64,000 nt of DNA from positions 341,167-405,166 of the forward strand of contig JADKGD010000002.1 in NCBI GenBank assembly GCA_016717145.1, given 5' to 3'. This document shows, one piece after another, positions 1-8,654 of this stretch. Every line of letters begins with the position of its first letter. The first letter of the stretch is position 1. The notes below the pieces were generated by a model, which saw only the letters and a program-made list of their open reading frames with translations, was not told the DNA's origin and made no database searches. This DNA is from Saprospiraceae bacterium. Lineage in GTDB: Bacteria > Bacteroidota > Bacteroidia > Chitinophagales > Saprospiraceae. The position numbers were made by a program, and so were the translations under genes.

Positions 1-1359
1 GATGGAGAAGCGGCCATAATAGACCCACTTAGGGAGACGCAACCATACATGGATCGGTTAAGCAGAGATAAGGTGCGGTTAAAATATATTTTCGAGACAC
101 ATTTTCATGCTGATTTTGTCAGTGGGCACGTGGATCTTAGTAAAAAAACACAAGCCCCTATAGTTTATGGGCCACAGGCAACATGTAAATTTGACTGTAT
201 TTCAGCCAAGGATAACGAAATCTTTGCCATTGGAAAAGTGAAAATAAAAGTCATACATACTCCCGGGCATACATTAGAAAGCACTTGTTTTTTGTTGATA
301 GACGAGGGCGGAAAAGAATGTGCTTTATTTAGTGGAGACACTTTATTCATTGGGGATGTTGGCAGACCGGATTTGGCACAAAAAGCAGCTTCCATGACTC
401 AGGACCAGTTAGCTGGAATGTTATATCATTCTTTAAGAGATAAAGTAATGACTTTGCCTGACGATATCGTTGTCTATCCCGCACATGGGGCTGGTAGTGC
501 ATGCGGTAAAAACATGAGTAAGGAAACTACATCAACGATTGGTGTTCAAAAAGCGTCAAATTATGCTTTGAGGGCGAATATGACAGAAGCTGAATTTATA
601 AAAGAAGTGACGGAAGGTTTATTGCCGCCGCCATCTTATTTTGGAATGAATGTATTTATGAATAAAAACGGTTATGAGAGTTTTGAAACTGTGTTTAATC
701 ATGGTATGAAGGCATTAAAAGTTGAAGAGTTTGAAGTCTTGGCCGAAGAAACAGACGCACTAATTCTTGACACAAGAAACAATTCTGATTTTTATAAAGG
801 GTTTATACCACAATCAATTAATATTGGTATCGAAGGGGATTTTGCGCCTTGGGTTGGTGCATTAGTAGGTAATGTAAAACAGAACATTATGCTGGTAACT
901 GAAGAAGGAAAAGAAGAGGAAACGGTGACGAGGTTAACACGTGTCGGTTTTGATAATATAGTTGGCCATTTGAAAGGCGGGTTTAAATCCTGGAAAAATG
1001 CAGGCAAGGAAGTAGACACAATAAACAGGATCTCGGCAAAAAAATTTGCCGGGGAAGTCAACATTGGTAAAAGTAAAGTGATTGATATACGAAGGGTAAG
1101 TGAATATAGTGCCGAACATGTTGCAGAATCATATAATCGACCTTTGATAGAAATAAATGAATGGATAAAAGAAATTATCCCTGAGGAACATTTTTATTTA
1201 CATTGCGCAGGCGGGTATAGAAGCATGATTGCCGCCAGTATTTTACAAGCACGTGGATATAGAAATTTTTCAGAGATTGAAGGCGGCTTTAAAGACATCT
1301 CCGCGACGGCCACCCCCAAAACAGATTTTGTTTGCCAAAGTAAATTGTCGACGACCTAA
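1..1359 (+). CDS. Persulfide dioxygenase-rhodanese fusion (CstB-like), 5' end outside window
   Basis: The frame is open from base 1, so the start lies upstream; the ATG at 49 is internal. The first half is a metallo-beta-lactamase fold of the ETHE1/persulfide dioxygenase type: HFHAD at 100-114, then HTPGH, FSGDTLF and YPAHG supply the iron ligands. Two rhodanese domains follow. The first (roughly 740-1010) has no active-site Cys and is probably structural; the second has the active loop CAGGYRS beginning at 1204. This is the CstB-like architecture, which oxidises glutathione or low-molecular-weight persulfide to sulfite and moves sulfane sulfur to form thiosulfate. The protein is expected in the cytoplasm. 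It heads a co-directional set of sulfur genes, which supports the assignment. The exact persulfide substrate is inferred. Confidence 0.9.
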   Translation, partial: DGEAAIIDPLRETQPYMDRLSRDKVRLKYIFETHFHADFVSGHVDLSKKTQAPIVYGPQATCKFDCISAKDNEIFAIGKVKIKVIHTPGHTLESTCFLLIDEGGKECALFSGDTLFIGDVGRPDLAQKAASMTQDQLAGMLYHSLRDKVMTLPDDIVVYPAHGAGSACGKNMSKETTSTIGVQKASNYALRANMTEAEFIKEVTEGLLPPPSYFGMNVFMNKNGYESFETVFNHGMKALKVEEFEVLAEETDALILDTRNNSDFYKGFIPQSINIGIEGDFAPWVGALVGNVKQNIMLVTEEGKEEETVTRLTRVGFDNIVGHLKGGFKSWKNAGKEVDTINRISAKKFAGEVNIGKSKVIDIRRVSEYSAEHVAESYNRPLIEINEWIKEIIPEEHFYLHCAGGYRSMIAASILQARGYRNFSEIEGGFKDISATATPKTDFVCQSKLSTT

Positions 1360-1376
1360 TGATTATTTGATAAATT

Positions 1377-1398
1377 ATTAACGAAAGTTAATTTTTTT
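1377..1398 (+). terminator. Possible rho-independent terminator
   Basis: A short hairpin, ATTAAC-GAAA-GTTAAT (1377-1392), is followed directly by seven T residues, 15 bases after the stop of the persulfide dioxygenase. The 6-bp stem is AT-rich, so termination may be partial and the downstream sulfur genes could still be co-transcribed. Confidence 0.4.
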
Positions 1399-1496
1399 AG
1401 AATAAGGATATAGTAAAGTTACAATGGAAGTACTGAGATAGTAAAACTAATTTATTAAATAATTAGCTTCTGGTTTTAATGACAAAATTTTAGATT

Positions 1497-2306
1497 GTGG
1501 AAACTAGTGTTCAGCGATTAGATCAAGATTATTGGAATGGAAAATATAAAGCCAGTGCAACGGGGTGGGACTTGGGTATGGTTTCACCGATCTTAAAATC
1601 ATATTTTGATTCAATTGACAATAAACAATTAAAAATTCTAATACCAGGGTGCGGCAATGCACATGAAGCCGATTATTTATTGAAGAACGGCTTTACAAAC
1701 GTTACCATAATTGATATAGCACCGACTTTGGTTGACAAGCTAAAAATCAAACATGGGCAAAATCCCGACATTAACATCATTCAGGGTGATTTTTTTGAGC
1801 ATAGTGGGCATTATGATTTAATTATCGAGCAAACATTTTTTTGTGCCTTACCGACAAATATGCGTCAAAAATACGTTTTAAAAATGCATGAGCTTTTGGT
1901 TGACAAAGGCTTGCTGGTAGGTTTGCTTTTTGATAGAATTTTTGATTCGGGTCCACCATTTGGCGGCAGTAAAAAAGAATATGAATCAATTTTTAGAGGT
2001 GCATTTACTTTAAACCATTTTTCTAAATGTAAAGCATCTGTTAGCCCAAGGTCAGGATCGGAACTATTTATAGAATTAGAAAAGAAACGCGACGTCGTTT
2101 TGGCAATTTATCAAACAAGTGCCTTTTCTGACTTAAAACACGCAAAAACGATTAAGCAATGTATTATTTCTCTGGATGGTGTAATTAATGTAAGTTTGTC
2201 TTCAGATTTAATGAAAATATTGGTGGTGTGTGAAGAGAGATTTCCGTTGAATATGTTGCAAAATATTGTTGATAACAAACTAAAATTCAAAATAGAAGAA
2301 ATATAA
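1497..2306 (+). CDS. TPMT-family (thiopurine/thiol S-methyltransferase-like) SAM methyltransferase
   Basis: The 269-residue protein starts at GTG. Residues 1-195 match the thiopurine S-methyltransferase family: DYWNGKY and TGWDLG near the N-terminus, SAM-binding IPGCGNAHEA around residues 49-58, acidic DIAP at 73-76, and the family signature GPPFGGSKKEY around 152-162. Residues about 200-269 form an extra domain whose beta-alpha-beta pattern resembles a heavy-metal-associated (HMA) fold but has no CxxC metal motif. Bacterial relatives methylate thiols, sulfide, selenium or tellurium compounds. Placed between a persulfide dioxygenase and sulfur transporters, it probably methylates sulfide or thiols for detoxification. 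The substrate is inferred from context. Confidence 0.8.
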   Translation: METSVQRLDQDYWNGKYKASATGWDLGMVSPILKSYFDSIDNKQLKILIPGCGNAHEADYLLKNGFTNVTIIDIAPTLVDKLKIKHGQNPDINIIQGDFFEHSGHYDLIIEQTFFCALPTNMRQKYVLKMHELLVDKGLLVGLLFDRIFDSGPPFGGSKKEYESIFRGAFTLNHFSKCKASVSPRSGSELFIELEKKRDVVLAIYQTSAFSDLKHAKTIKQCIISLDGVINVSLSSDLMKILVVCEERFPLNMLQNIVDNKLKFKIEEI

Positions 2307-2318
2307 AACAACTCTAAT

Positions 2319-2888
2319 ATGCACTTTATAGAATTAATTAAACAACCATGGCCTTGGTACGTCTCAGGACCATTAATAGGTTTAACCGTTCCAACACTTT
2401 TGATTCTTGGGAATAAAACTTTTGGCATCAGTTCGTCATTCCGACATATTTGTGCGGCATGTTTTCCGGCTAATATTTCTTTTTTTAAATATGAGTGGAA
2501 AAAAGAAACGTGGAACCTACTTTTTGTATTGGGTGTTTTTTTTGGAGGTATGTTAGCAACCCTTTTGATTAAAGACCCACAACCGGTTCAAATACATGCT
2601 AATTTAACGGCCGAATTGGCAGGGTACGGGATTACAGATATAAATGGTTTATTGCCGGCACAACTGTTTTCGTGGTCTGGTTTATTGAGTTTGCGCGGGT
2701 TTTTGATGATAGTTGTCGGTGGTTTTTTAATAGGTTTTGGTACGAGGTATGCGGGAGGTTGTACTAGCGGTCATGCTATAATGGGTTTATCTACATTACA
2801 GTGGCCATCACTTATTGCCACCTGTTGCTTTATGTTCGGAGGGATTATTACGGCAAATTTTATTTTACCATACATTTTATCACTTTAA
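2319..2888 (+). CDS. YeeE/YedE-family sulfur transporter, first half
   Basis: The product has 189 residues and about five hydrophobic segments. The motif GTRYAGGCTSGH near residue 140 is the Cys-containing YeeE/YedE (DUF395) signature; these transporters (TsuA-type) carry thiosulfate across the inner membrane through conserved Cys residues. A second conserved stretch, CAACFPAN, lies near residue 46. The protein is about half the length of the fused family members, and the next gene supplies the other half, as is common in Bacteroidota. It starts 12 bases after the methyltransferase stop. Thiosulfate as substrate is an inference strengthened by the TsdA-like cytochrome just downstream. Confidence 0.88.
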   Translation: MHFIELIKQPWPWYVSGPLIGLTVPTLLILGNKTFGISSSFRHICAACFPANISFFKYEWKKETWNLLFVLGVFFGGMLATLLIKDPQPVQIHANLTAELAGYGITDINGLLPAQLFSWSGLLSLRGFLMIVVGGFLIGFGTRYAGGCTSGHAIMGLSTLQWPSLIATCCFMFGGIITANFILPYILSL

Positions 2889-2900
2889 CCACGACCAAAA

Positions 2901-3389
2901 ATGAACGATAATAAAGATCTGGAACAACGCGAACTTGATGCAATTTGTGTCAATGAAAGTAATCTCCAGCATAAATGGTACCATGATATCAAATATATAT
3001 TAGTAGGTATTCTGTTTGGAATTATTTTTGTTAAAGGTGAAATTATAAATTGGTTCCGAATTCAGGAAATGTTTCGTTTTCAATCATTTCATATGTATGG
3101 TGTAATTGGGAGCGCGGTAATATTTGGTATGATTTCAGTTTTGTTAATAAAAAAATTTAACATAAAAACGATTTATGGCGAAAAGATCGTTTTTCATCCT
3201 AAGACATTTAATAAAGGACAGATTTACGGAGGCTTAATGTTTGGTATTGGGTGGGCTATTACCGGAGCCTGTCCGGGACCGTTGTATGCACAGATAGGTA
3301 CTGGAGCATCGGTAGTTTTGGTTACCCTTTTGAGTGGTATCTTTGGCACTTGGATTTATGGTTATTACCGCGAAAAAATGCCGCATTGA
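2901..3389 (+). CDS. YeeE/YedE-family sulfur transporter, second half (DUF6691-like)
   Basis: The product has 162 residues, with a cytosolic N-terminal leader of about 25 residues and then four hydrophobic segments. The family motif GIGWAITGACPGPLYAQIG, with the conserved Cys in ACPGP, is near residue 120. It is the partner of the preceding half-transporter: the gap between them is only 12 bases and pairs of this kind are normally encoded together. The two chains probably form one thiosulfate/sulfur channel in the inner membrane. Confidence 0.87.
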   Translation: MNDNKDLEQRELDAICVNESNLQHKWYHDIKYILVGILFGIIFVKGEIINWFRIQEMFRFQSFHMYGVIGSAVIFGMISVLLIKKFNIKTIYGEKIVFHPKTFNKGQIYGGLMFGIGWAITGACPGPLYAQIGTGASVVLVTLLSGIFGTWIYGYYREKMPH

Positions 3390-3410
3390 TTAATCAGAAT
3401 ATGTTAATTG

Positions 3411-4460
3411 ATGTCTGATCCCCACAAGAGCAGTCTTAATACCTTTGTGTTACATATCCGATCGATTATGTTGGTTGTTTTTATACTAACCGTGGTTTTG
3501 GTTTTTTTAATATTTCAAATATTTAATACTTCTGACTCCTTAATTCCTTCGTTTAATAATAAAAGAGCGGTTTCTGAAAATGTAAAAAGGAAATTTGATA
3601 AAAAAAGTACGGACTATTGGCAAGCACCCGAATTGACCGAAATAAGTGGCTCAGCGATTGAACAACAAATAATATATGGTAAAGACCTCATCGCTCATAC
3701 AGCAAAATATTTGGGCCCAAAAGGTAGTGTTGCGCAGATCACCAACGGAATGAATTGTCAAAATTGTCATCTGGATGCAGGAACCAAAATATATGGCAAT
3801 AATTATGGCTCTGTGGCTTCGACATTTCCTAAATTGAGAGCCAGAAGCGGATCCATTGAAAATGTGTACAAGCGTGTCAATGATTGTATAGAACGTAGCT
3901 TAAATGGCCAGCCACTAGATACGTTGTCGTCAGAAATGCAGGCGATAAAAGCATATTTTTTATTTCTTGGTAGAAATGTCGAAAAAGGTACTCAGGTAAG
4001 AGGTTCCGGCCTAAAAGATTTACCATTTTTAGATCGGGCAGCCAGCCCTGAAAATGGTAAAAAGACATATATGACAAAATGTGCTAATTGCCATCAAAAA
4101 AGCGGTGATGGATTGCTCAATGGAGATCATACTGAATTTGTATATCCACCACTTTGGGGGCCTTCCTCATTTTCTGCTCAGGCAGGATTATATAGAATAA
4201 GTAATATGGCCAAATATATAAAATATAATATGCCTTTGGGGACAACACACAACGCTCCACAATTGTCCGATGAGGAATCCTGGGACTTATCGGCATTTAT
4301 TAATACTCAGCCACGTCCTTTTAAAAACATGCCAAATGATTGGCCAGATGTTTCTAAAAAACCATTTGACCATCCTTTTGGTCAATTTAATGACGAATTT
4401 TCGGAATCACAGCATAAATTTGGACCCTTTAAACCAATAATAGAAGCACACAAAAAATAA
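3411..4460 (+). CDS. TsdA-like dihaem cytochrome c (thiosulfate dehydrogenase family)
   Basis: An N-terminal membrane anchor (about residues 18-36) is followed by two c-type haem sites, CQNCH near residue 116 and CANCH near 224. The sequence around the first site (CQNCHLDAG), the RARSGSIENVYKRVNDCIERSLNG stretch split over residues 143-167, and the distal SxEMxAIKAY pattern match the TsdA family, in which periplasmic thiosulfate is oxidised to tetrathionate or the reverse. A frame-matched TTG lies three bases upstream, but the ATG at 3411 is preferred. The protein faces the periplasm and would pass electrons to the respiratory chain. I cannot tell the reaction direction from sequence. Confidence 0.82.
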   Translation: MSDPHKSSLNTFVLHIRSIMLVVFILTVVLVFLIFQIFNTSDSLIPSFNNKRAVSENVKRKFDKKSTDYWQAPELTEISGSAIEQQIIYGKDLIAHTAKYLGPKGSVAQITNGMNCQNCHLDAGTKIYGNNYGSVASTFPKLRARSGSIENVYKRVNDCIERSLNGQPLDTLSSEMQAIKAYFLFLGRNVEKGTQVRGSGLKDLPFLDRAASPENGKKTYMTKCANCHQKSGDGLLNGDHTEFVYPPLWGPSSFSAQAGLYRISNMAKYIKYNMPLGTTHNAPQLSDEESWDLSAFINTQPRPFKNMPNDWPDVSKKPFDHPFGQFNDEFSESQHKFGPFKPIIEAHKK

Positions 4461-4513
4461 CAAAGTTAAAATAGTAATAAAACTATATTTCTCTTTTTCG
4501 GAGTTAATGAAAA

Positions 4514-4630
4514 TTGGAGATCCAAGATATAGCATGGATACTTGCAGAAGTATTTTTTAGGTTAATTGTTATATTGCATTCTTTATTATTGATTGTGGGT
4601 TTTATGGTTGTATTAACGGTATTTCTTTAG
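4514..4630 (+). CDS. Candidate 38-residue single-pass membrane peptide
   Basis: This short frame starts at TTG (4514) and ends with TAG at 4628-4630. It encodes a charged amphipathic start (LEIQDIAWILAEVFF) and then an uninterrupted hydrophobic stretch long enough for one membrane span. It fills the gap between the cytochrome and the DsrE-like gene and reads in the same direction. There is no ATG and no clear ribosome-binding site, so the call is tentative. If real it could be a small membrane partner of the cytochrome or transporter. Confidence 0.22.
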   Translation: MEIQDIAWILAEVFFRLIVILHSLLLIVGFMVVLTVFL

Positions 4631-4682
4631 AAAATAAAATTATTTAAATTCCGAATAAATTAATGTATTAAATTAAAAGAAA

Positions 4683-5114
4683 ATGAAACATTTATTTATA
4701 ATTATCCTGACATTTTTTGTTCAATCAACTATTGTTGCGCAGATTAAAACAGAAAAAGGAAAATCACATAACCACAAAATTGTCTTCCAAATGGTCTCAA
4801 AAGATACTGCAGATCATGCAGCATTAATCAGGCAAATAAAAAATATTCTAAATTTAGAACCACATTGTAAAGTTGAAGTGGTATGTCATGGACCGGGAAT
4901 AAATATTCTAATGAAAGAAAAAACCACAGTTTTATTAAAAATAATCGAACTTTCATTGAACAAAGTGGATTTTGTAGCCTGTGAATTTACAATGTCTCAA
5001 AAAAACATTGTCAGAACAGATTTAATTGACGTATGTAGAACGGTACCGGGAGGAATTTTGGAAATCGTTTACAAACAGGAAAAAGGTTGGAGCTATATAA
5101 AATCCGGGTATTAA
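4683..5114 (+). CDS. Secreted DsrE/F-like protein
   Basis: The product has 143 residues. Residues 1-20 form a signal peptide ending near VAQ. The rest matches the DsrE/F-like fold: KIVFQMVSKD forms strand 1, VEVVCHGPGINIL the second strand and turn, and VACEFTMSQKNI carries a Cys at the position where family members hold a sulfur-carrying Cys. Periplasmic DsrE-like proteins are frequent beside sulfur-oxidation genes, but the role of this subgroup is not established. Its place between the TsdA-like cytochrome and the porin suggests it handles a sulfur intermediate or senses it. Confidence 0.75.
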   Translation: MKHLFIIILTFFVQSTIVAQIKTEKGKSHNHKIVFQMVSKDTADHAALIRQIKNILNLEPHCKVEVVCHGPGINILMKEKTTVLLKIIELSLNKVDFVACEFTMSQKNIVRTDLIDVCRTVPGGILEIVYKQEKGWSYIKSGY

Positions 5115-5183
5115 TTATTATAAAAGAATACAGACAAATTAGAAAGTTTCATTATATAAAAAAGGTCCGCAAATTACATTCAT

Positions 5184-6605
5184 ATGAATAATTTTTTAAT
5201 CATACTTGCTATAATTTTTAGCATCGGGTGTATTAAATCCCAACATCAGGATATTGGGGAAAAACCAAAATTATGGCTTTCAGAAAACAATCCAAAAACA
5301 GATTCAAGCACTATGATGTCGGCTTTTAAGGCAGGGAAGGTGCAGGGACATTTTAGGTATTTTTATTCCAGGACGAATAACGCAAATAACTTGACAGATT
5401 ATTTTGCGAATGCTTTCGGAGGTGGTTTGAGATTTGAGTCAGCGGGGTATCATGGGTTTCGCTTTTGTGTAAGTGGGTTTTTTATTTTTAATTTAGCGTC
5501 TTCAAATTTGGCATATATAGACCCTGAATCCGGGCTAGCCAATAGATATGAAATTGGATTATTTGATGTTTCAGATCCGGATAATAAAGCTGAAATAAAC
5601 CGTATTGAAGAATTATATCTAAAATATCAATATTTAAATACCACGGTTACAGTTGGCAGACAATTGATAAACACATCATTTATAAATCTTCAGGACGGGC
5701 GGATGAGGCCTACTGCCGTCGAAGCTTTGTTAATAGAATCCAAGATAAAAAATAAATATAATCTACAAATTGGATGGTTGTATAATATAGCACCGAGAGG
5801 TACAAGGCAATGGTATGGTGTGGCAGAGTCGTTTGGTATATTTCCAATGGGTGTCCAAGAGTCAGGAATGAAATCTGATTACAAGAATAATACCAGAACA
5901 AAAGGTATTATGTTGTCGGATATTATGGCACAATTTTCAAAAAATTTTAGTATTCAGCTCTCAAACATTTGGGTTGAAAACGTCTTCAATTCAGCTTTGA
6001 TCCAGTTGGATTTCAATAAAAAGGCTTTTAGAAACGGCAAATATATATTATCTTTTCAGGTGATCAAACAAAACGTAGTTGGTTCAGGAGGCAATGAAGA
6101 CCCCTCAAAGGCATTTGTTCTTAAAGATTGGTCTTCGATGGCATATGGTGCAAAGGTGGGATGGAAAAATAGTCGATGGGACTTTTCAGTTAATTATAAC
6201 CGAATAACAAAAGAAGGCAGATATCTAATACCCAGGGAGTGGGGCAGGGATCCTTTTTTTACTTTCATGCCAAGAGAACGCAATGAAGGATACGGTGATG
6301 TTCACGCCTATGTTTTAAAAACAATGCTTAACATACCTAAAACAAAAATAACGCTACAAACTGCATTTGGCATGTATAGACTACCGGATGTTAAGGATTA
6401 TCGATTAAATAAATATGGAATGCCATCATATAATCAATTAAATATAGATGTCAGGTATCAATTTGGGGGCTGGTTGAAAGGTTGGGAAACACAAGTTCTT
6501 TGGGTTAATAAATGGAATCAGGGAAATACTTATAATAATCCTAAATTCATTATACATAAAGTCGATATGGATTTATTGAATATTGTACTTAATTTTAAAT
6601 TTTAA
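5184..6605 (+). CDS. Outer-membrane beta-barrel porin, OprD-like
   Basis: The 473-residue product has an N-terminal signal sequence ending near residue 20. Many short alternating-hydrophobicity strands and the aromatic C-terminus (NIVLNFKF) are typical of an outer-membrane barrel. Stretches such as KVQGHFRYFYSRTNN, GGGLRFESAGYHGF and TVGRQLINTSFIN resemble the OprD family of substrate-specific porins. In this cluster it would admit a small sulfur compound to the periplasm. It follows the DsrE-like gene by 69 bases and is probably in the same transcript. The substrate is unknown. Confidence 0.75.
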   Translation: MNNFLIILAIIFSIGCIKSQHQDIGEKPKLWLSENNPKTDSSTMMSAFKAGKVQGHFRYFYSRTNNANNLTDYFANAFGGGLRFESAGYHGFRFCVSGFFIFNLASSNLAYIDPESGLANRYEIGLFDVSDPDNKAEINRIEELYLKYQYLNTTVTVGRQLINTSFINLQDGRMRPTAVEALLIESKIKNKYNLQIGWLYNIAPRGTRQWYGVAESFGIFPMGVQESGMKSDYKNNTRTKGIMLSDIMAQFSKNFSIQLSNIWVENVFNSALIQLDFNKKAFRNGKYILSFQVIKQNVVGSGGNEDPSKAFVLKDWSSMAYGAKVGWKNSRWDFSVNYNRITKEGRYLIPREWGRDPFFTFMPRERNEGYGDVHAYVLKTMLNIPKTKITLQTAFGMYRLPDVKDYRLNKYGMPSYNQLNIDVRYQFGGWLKGWETQVLWVNKWNQGNTYNNPKFIIHKVDMDLLNIVLNFKF

Positions 6606-6683
6606 TAAGCCAATAATGTATGATGCCGGAATAATTAAAATGTCGTTTTGGTGCAAAAACAAATAAAACATTCTACGAAATTA

Positions 6684-6712
6684 TTGATTTTGTATTCTAC
6701 TCTTTAGCTTTG
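6684..6712 (+). promoter_or_regulatory. Promoter for the AraC gene
   Basis: TTG (6684-6686), an 18-base spacer and TAGCTTTG (6705-6712) match the Bacteroidota -33/-7 pattern. The regulator's ATG follows 17 bases later, so it appears to have its own promoter rather than depend on the sulfur operon. Confidence 0.55.
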
Positions 6713-6729
6713 ACGTATATTATAGACGA

Positions 6730-7620
6730 ATGTACAATGTATTCACAGATGATAGATTAAATACTAACACCCTTCCCCGGATGAGTAGTTTACTTAATTT
6801 ATCAATATACAGACAATTTTACAGTCCTGTATTATTTAGGAGTTTTTCAATAAAATATGTTATTGAAGGATGCGAAAAATATACAGTCAATGATAGACCA
6901 TATCATCTTACAACTGGTCAATATCTTCTGGCCAATCATTTTTCTGAAGGATTTGTGGAAATTGAAAGCAAAAAGCACGTACGGGGTATTTGTATTGATA
7001 TATCACCAAAGGTGATCTCAGAGGTCGTTGGTAGTTTTGTTCGTCCGGACACAGCTTATTCTGACTTGTGTCTTGATACATTTTTTAATACAAATAATTT
7101 TTTGGAAAATCAGTATGATTCTACAAATACAAATCTTGGACAATTATTAAAAAGCATCGAGTACGAAATTTCAAAAAATCCATTTTATGCGCATGAATTT
7201 TCTGAAGAATTCTATTATAATCTGGCTGAAAGCATTGTTTTGGATCAGCTTCCAAAATATAAAGAACTTCAAAATGTTCCGGCACTAAAACCAGAAACGC
7301 GCAAAGAATTGCTAAGACGAGTATCAAAAGGAAAGTCTTTTATTGATGAGCACTTTAGATCTAACATAGATGTAGCACAAATAGCAAAAGAAGCCCAACT
7401 TTCTGAATACCATTTTTTTAGATTATTTAAGGCCATATATGGTATCAGCCCTAATCAATATTTAATTCGCAAAAAACTGGATTTTGCTATCATTCAACTA
7501 AAATGTGGCGGAAAGTCTGTTACGGACATTTCAATTGACTCTGGGTTTTCAGATATTTATGCTTTTAGCAAATGCTTTAAAAAACATCAAGGGGCATCGC
7601 CAAGTTTGTTCTTACCGTAA
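6730..7620 (+). CDS. AraC-family transcriptional regulator
   Basis: The product has 296 residues. Residues about 1-180 form a variable sensor domain with no recognisable ligand signature. Residues 195-296 hold the two helix-turn-helix units of the AraC/XylS family, with DVAQIAKEAQLSEYHFFRLF as the first recognition unit and VTDISIDSGFSDIYAFSKCF as the second, ending with the typical GASPSLF tail. It lies at the end of the sulfur cluster with its own promoter. It is the best candidate regulator of that cluster, though this is inferred from position only. Confidence 0.9.
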   Translation: MYNVFTDDRLNTNTLPRMSSLLNLSIYRQFYSPVLFRSFSIKYVIEGCEKYTVNDRPYHLTTGQYLLANHFSEGFVEIESKKHVRGICIDISPKVISEVVGSFVRPDTAYSDLCLDTFFNTNNFLENQYDSTNTNLGQLLKSIEYEISKNPFYAHEFSEEFYYNLAESIVLDQLPKYKELQNVPALKPETRKELLRRVSKGKSFIDEHFRSNIDVAQIAKEAQLSEYHFFRLFKAIYGISPNQYLIRKKLDFAIIQLKCGGKSVTDISIDSGFSDIYAFSKCFKKHQGASPSLFLP

Positions 7621-7631
7621 TAATTTAACTT

Positions 7632-8609
7632 CTATTCTGATAATAATTCAAGAATCTTTTTATACACAGCTTGATTCGAAGTGAAGGTTGCATGATTTGT
7701 TTTAGGAAATTCAAAGTGATGCTCCTCGCGGAAATTGAATCCTGAATTATCATATGAACGACCAGTGGCACTTTTGGCGGTTACCAGGACATCACCAAAT
7801 ACATTGCCTAACCAATGTTTTTCCTTTCGGGGCAGTATACCATAAATGACAAAGTAATTGACACCCTCAAGTTTAGAAACAGGCTTCTTTGTATTTGATA
7901 ATAAACTATCTGGTTGTTTGTTCTTCCAGTCTTCTTCCGTTATATATCCAAATCGCAGATCTTTTATGCCGGCACTTCTCATGTTGATTGCCCTTCCTAC
8001 CATCCTTGTTGGCCAATTTGGTATTTTGTCAAGTATATTGGTGGTGATATTTGCAAATTGTTCAAGAAAAGAACCCAAGTGAGGAGTCGCCAACAGAAAT
8101 ACATTCCTTAGCTTTTTTGTCCAGAAAAGGTCTTGTGTTTTTGCTAAATGACACGCACTATGTGTTACCAGTCCTCCCATACTATGTGCAATGATACTTA
8201 TTTCGTCTATTGGCACGGGATAGTTTTTGCATAAAGTTTCAATAATATCCGATAGGTTTTTACCATTATCAGAAATATGCAATCCGGTATTGTATCTAAC
8301 GTAAAAGGGCGTAAAACTTAGTTCCCGAGACAACATTAATCCATAATCACTCTTGTCTTTAAAAGACCAGGTAGATTCATTATTTGTAAGACCATGTATT
8401 AGAATACAGATTTTAGAAGTTATTTTTTCTTGCACACCTCCCGTATATTCAAGCATAGCTTTTTTATCTAAAATTATGGGTTTGTTTTTTAGATAAAAAC
8501 CCATAATTATACCTAAAGATGTATGTTCGATCTTATCTCCAAAAACACCATTTATTATACTTTGACCACCTGCAGCAAATAGTTTAAGCTTATCAATCAG
8601 TCGAGCCAT
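7632..8609 (-). CDS. Alpha/beta hydrolase, PGAP1/lipase-like
   Basis: The product has 325 residues with no signal peptide. The oxyanion strand ILIHGLTNNESTW (residues 69-81) and the nucleophile elbow AHSMGG (141-146, Ser143) mark a lipase-type alpha/beta hydrolase. The probable Asp is in FGDVLV and the His in KTNHATF near the C-terminus. The family includes PGAP1-like esterases and triacylglycerol lipases. It converges with the AraC gene, leaving only 11 bases between the two stops, and lies 45 bases downstream of the acyl-ACP desaturase on the same strand, hinting at a lipid-related unit. Confidence 0.78.
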   Translation of the reverse strand: MARLIDKLKLFAAGGQSIINGVFGDKIEHTSLGIIMGFYLKNKPIILDKKAMLEYTGGVQEKITSKICILIHGLTNNESTWSFKDKSDYGLMLSRELSFTPFYVRYNTGLHISDNGKNLSDIIETLCKNYPVPIDEISIIAHSMGGLVTHSACHLAKTQDLFWTKKLRNVFLLATPHLGSFLEQFANITTNILDKIPNWPTRMVGRAINMRSAGIKDLRFGYITEEDWKNKQPDSLLSNTKKPVSKLEGVNYFVIYGILPRKEKHWLGNVFGDVLVTAKSATGRSYDNSGFNFREEHHFEFPKTNHATFTSNQAVYKKILELLSE

Positions 8610-8654
8610 CCAAGAACACTTTATATTATTACTATGAATGATTTCTGTAGTACA

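Noticed and set aside
4507..4560. 17-codon frame starting at ATG 4507
   Set aside because: Too short, no hydrophobic or family pattern, and it overlaps the better 38-residue membrane frame.
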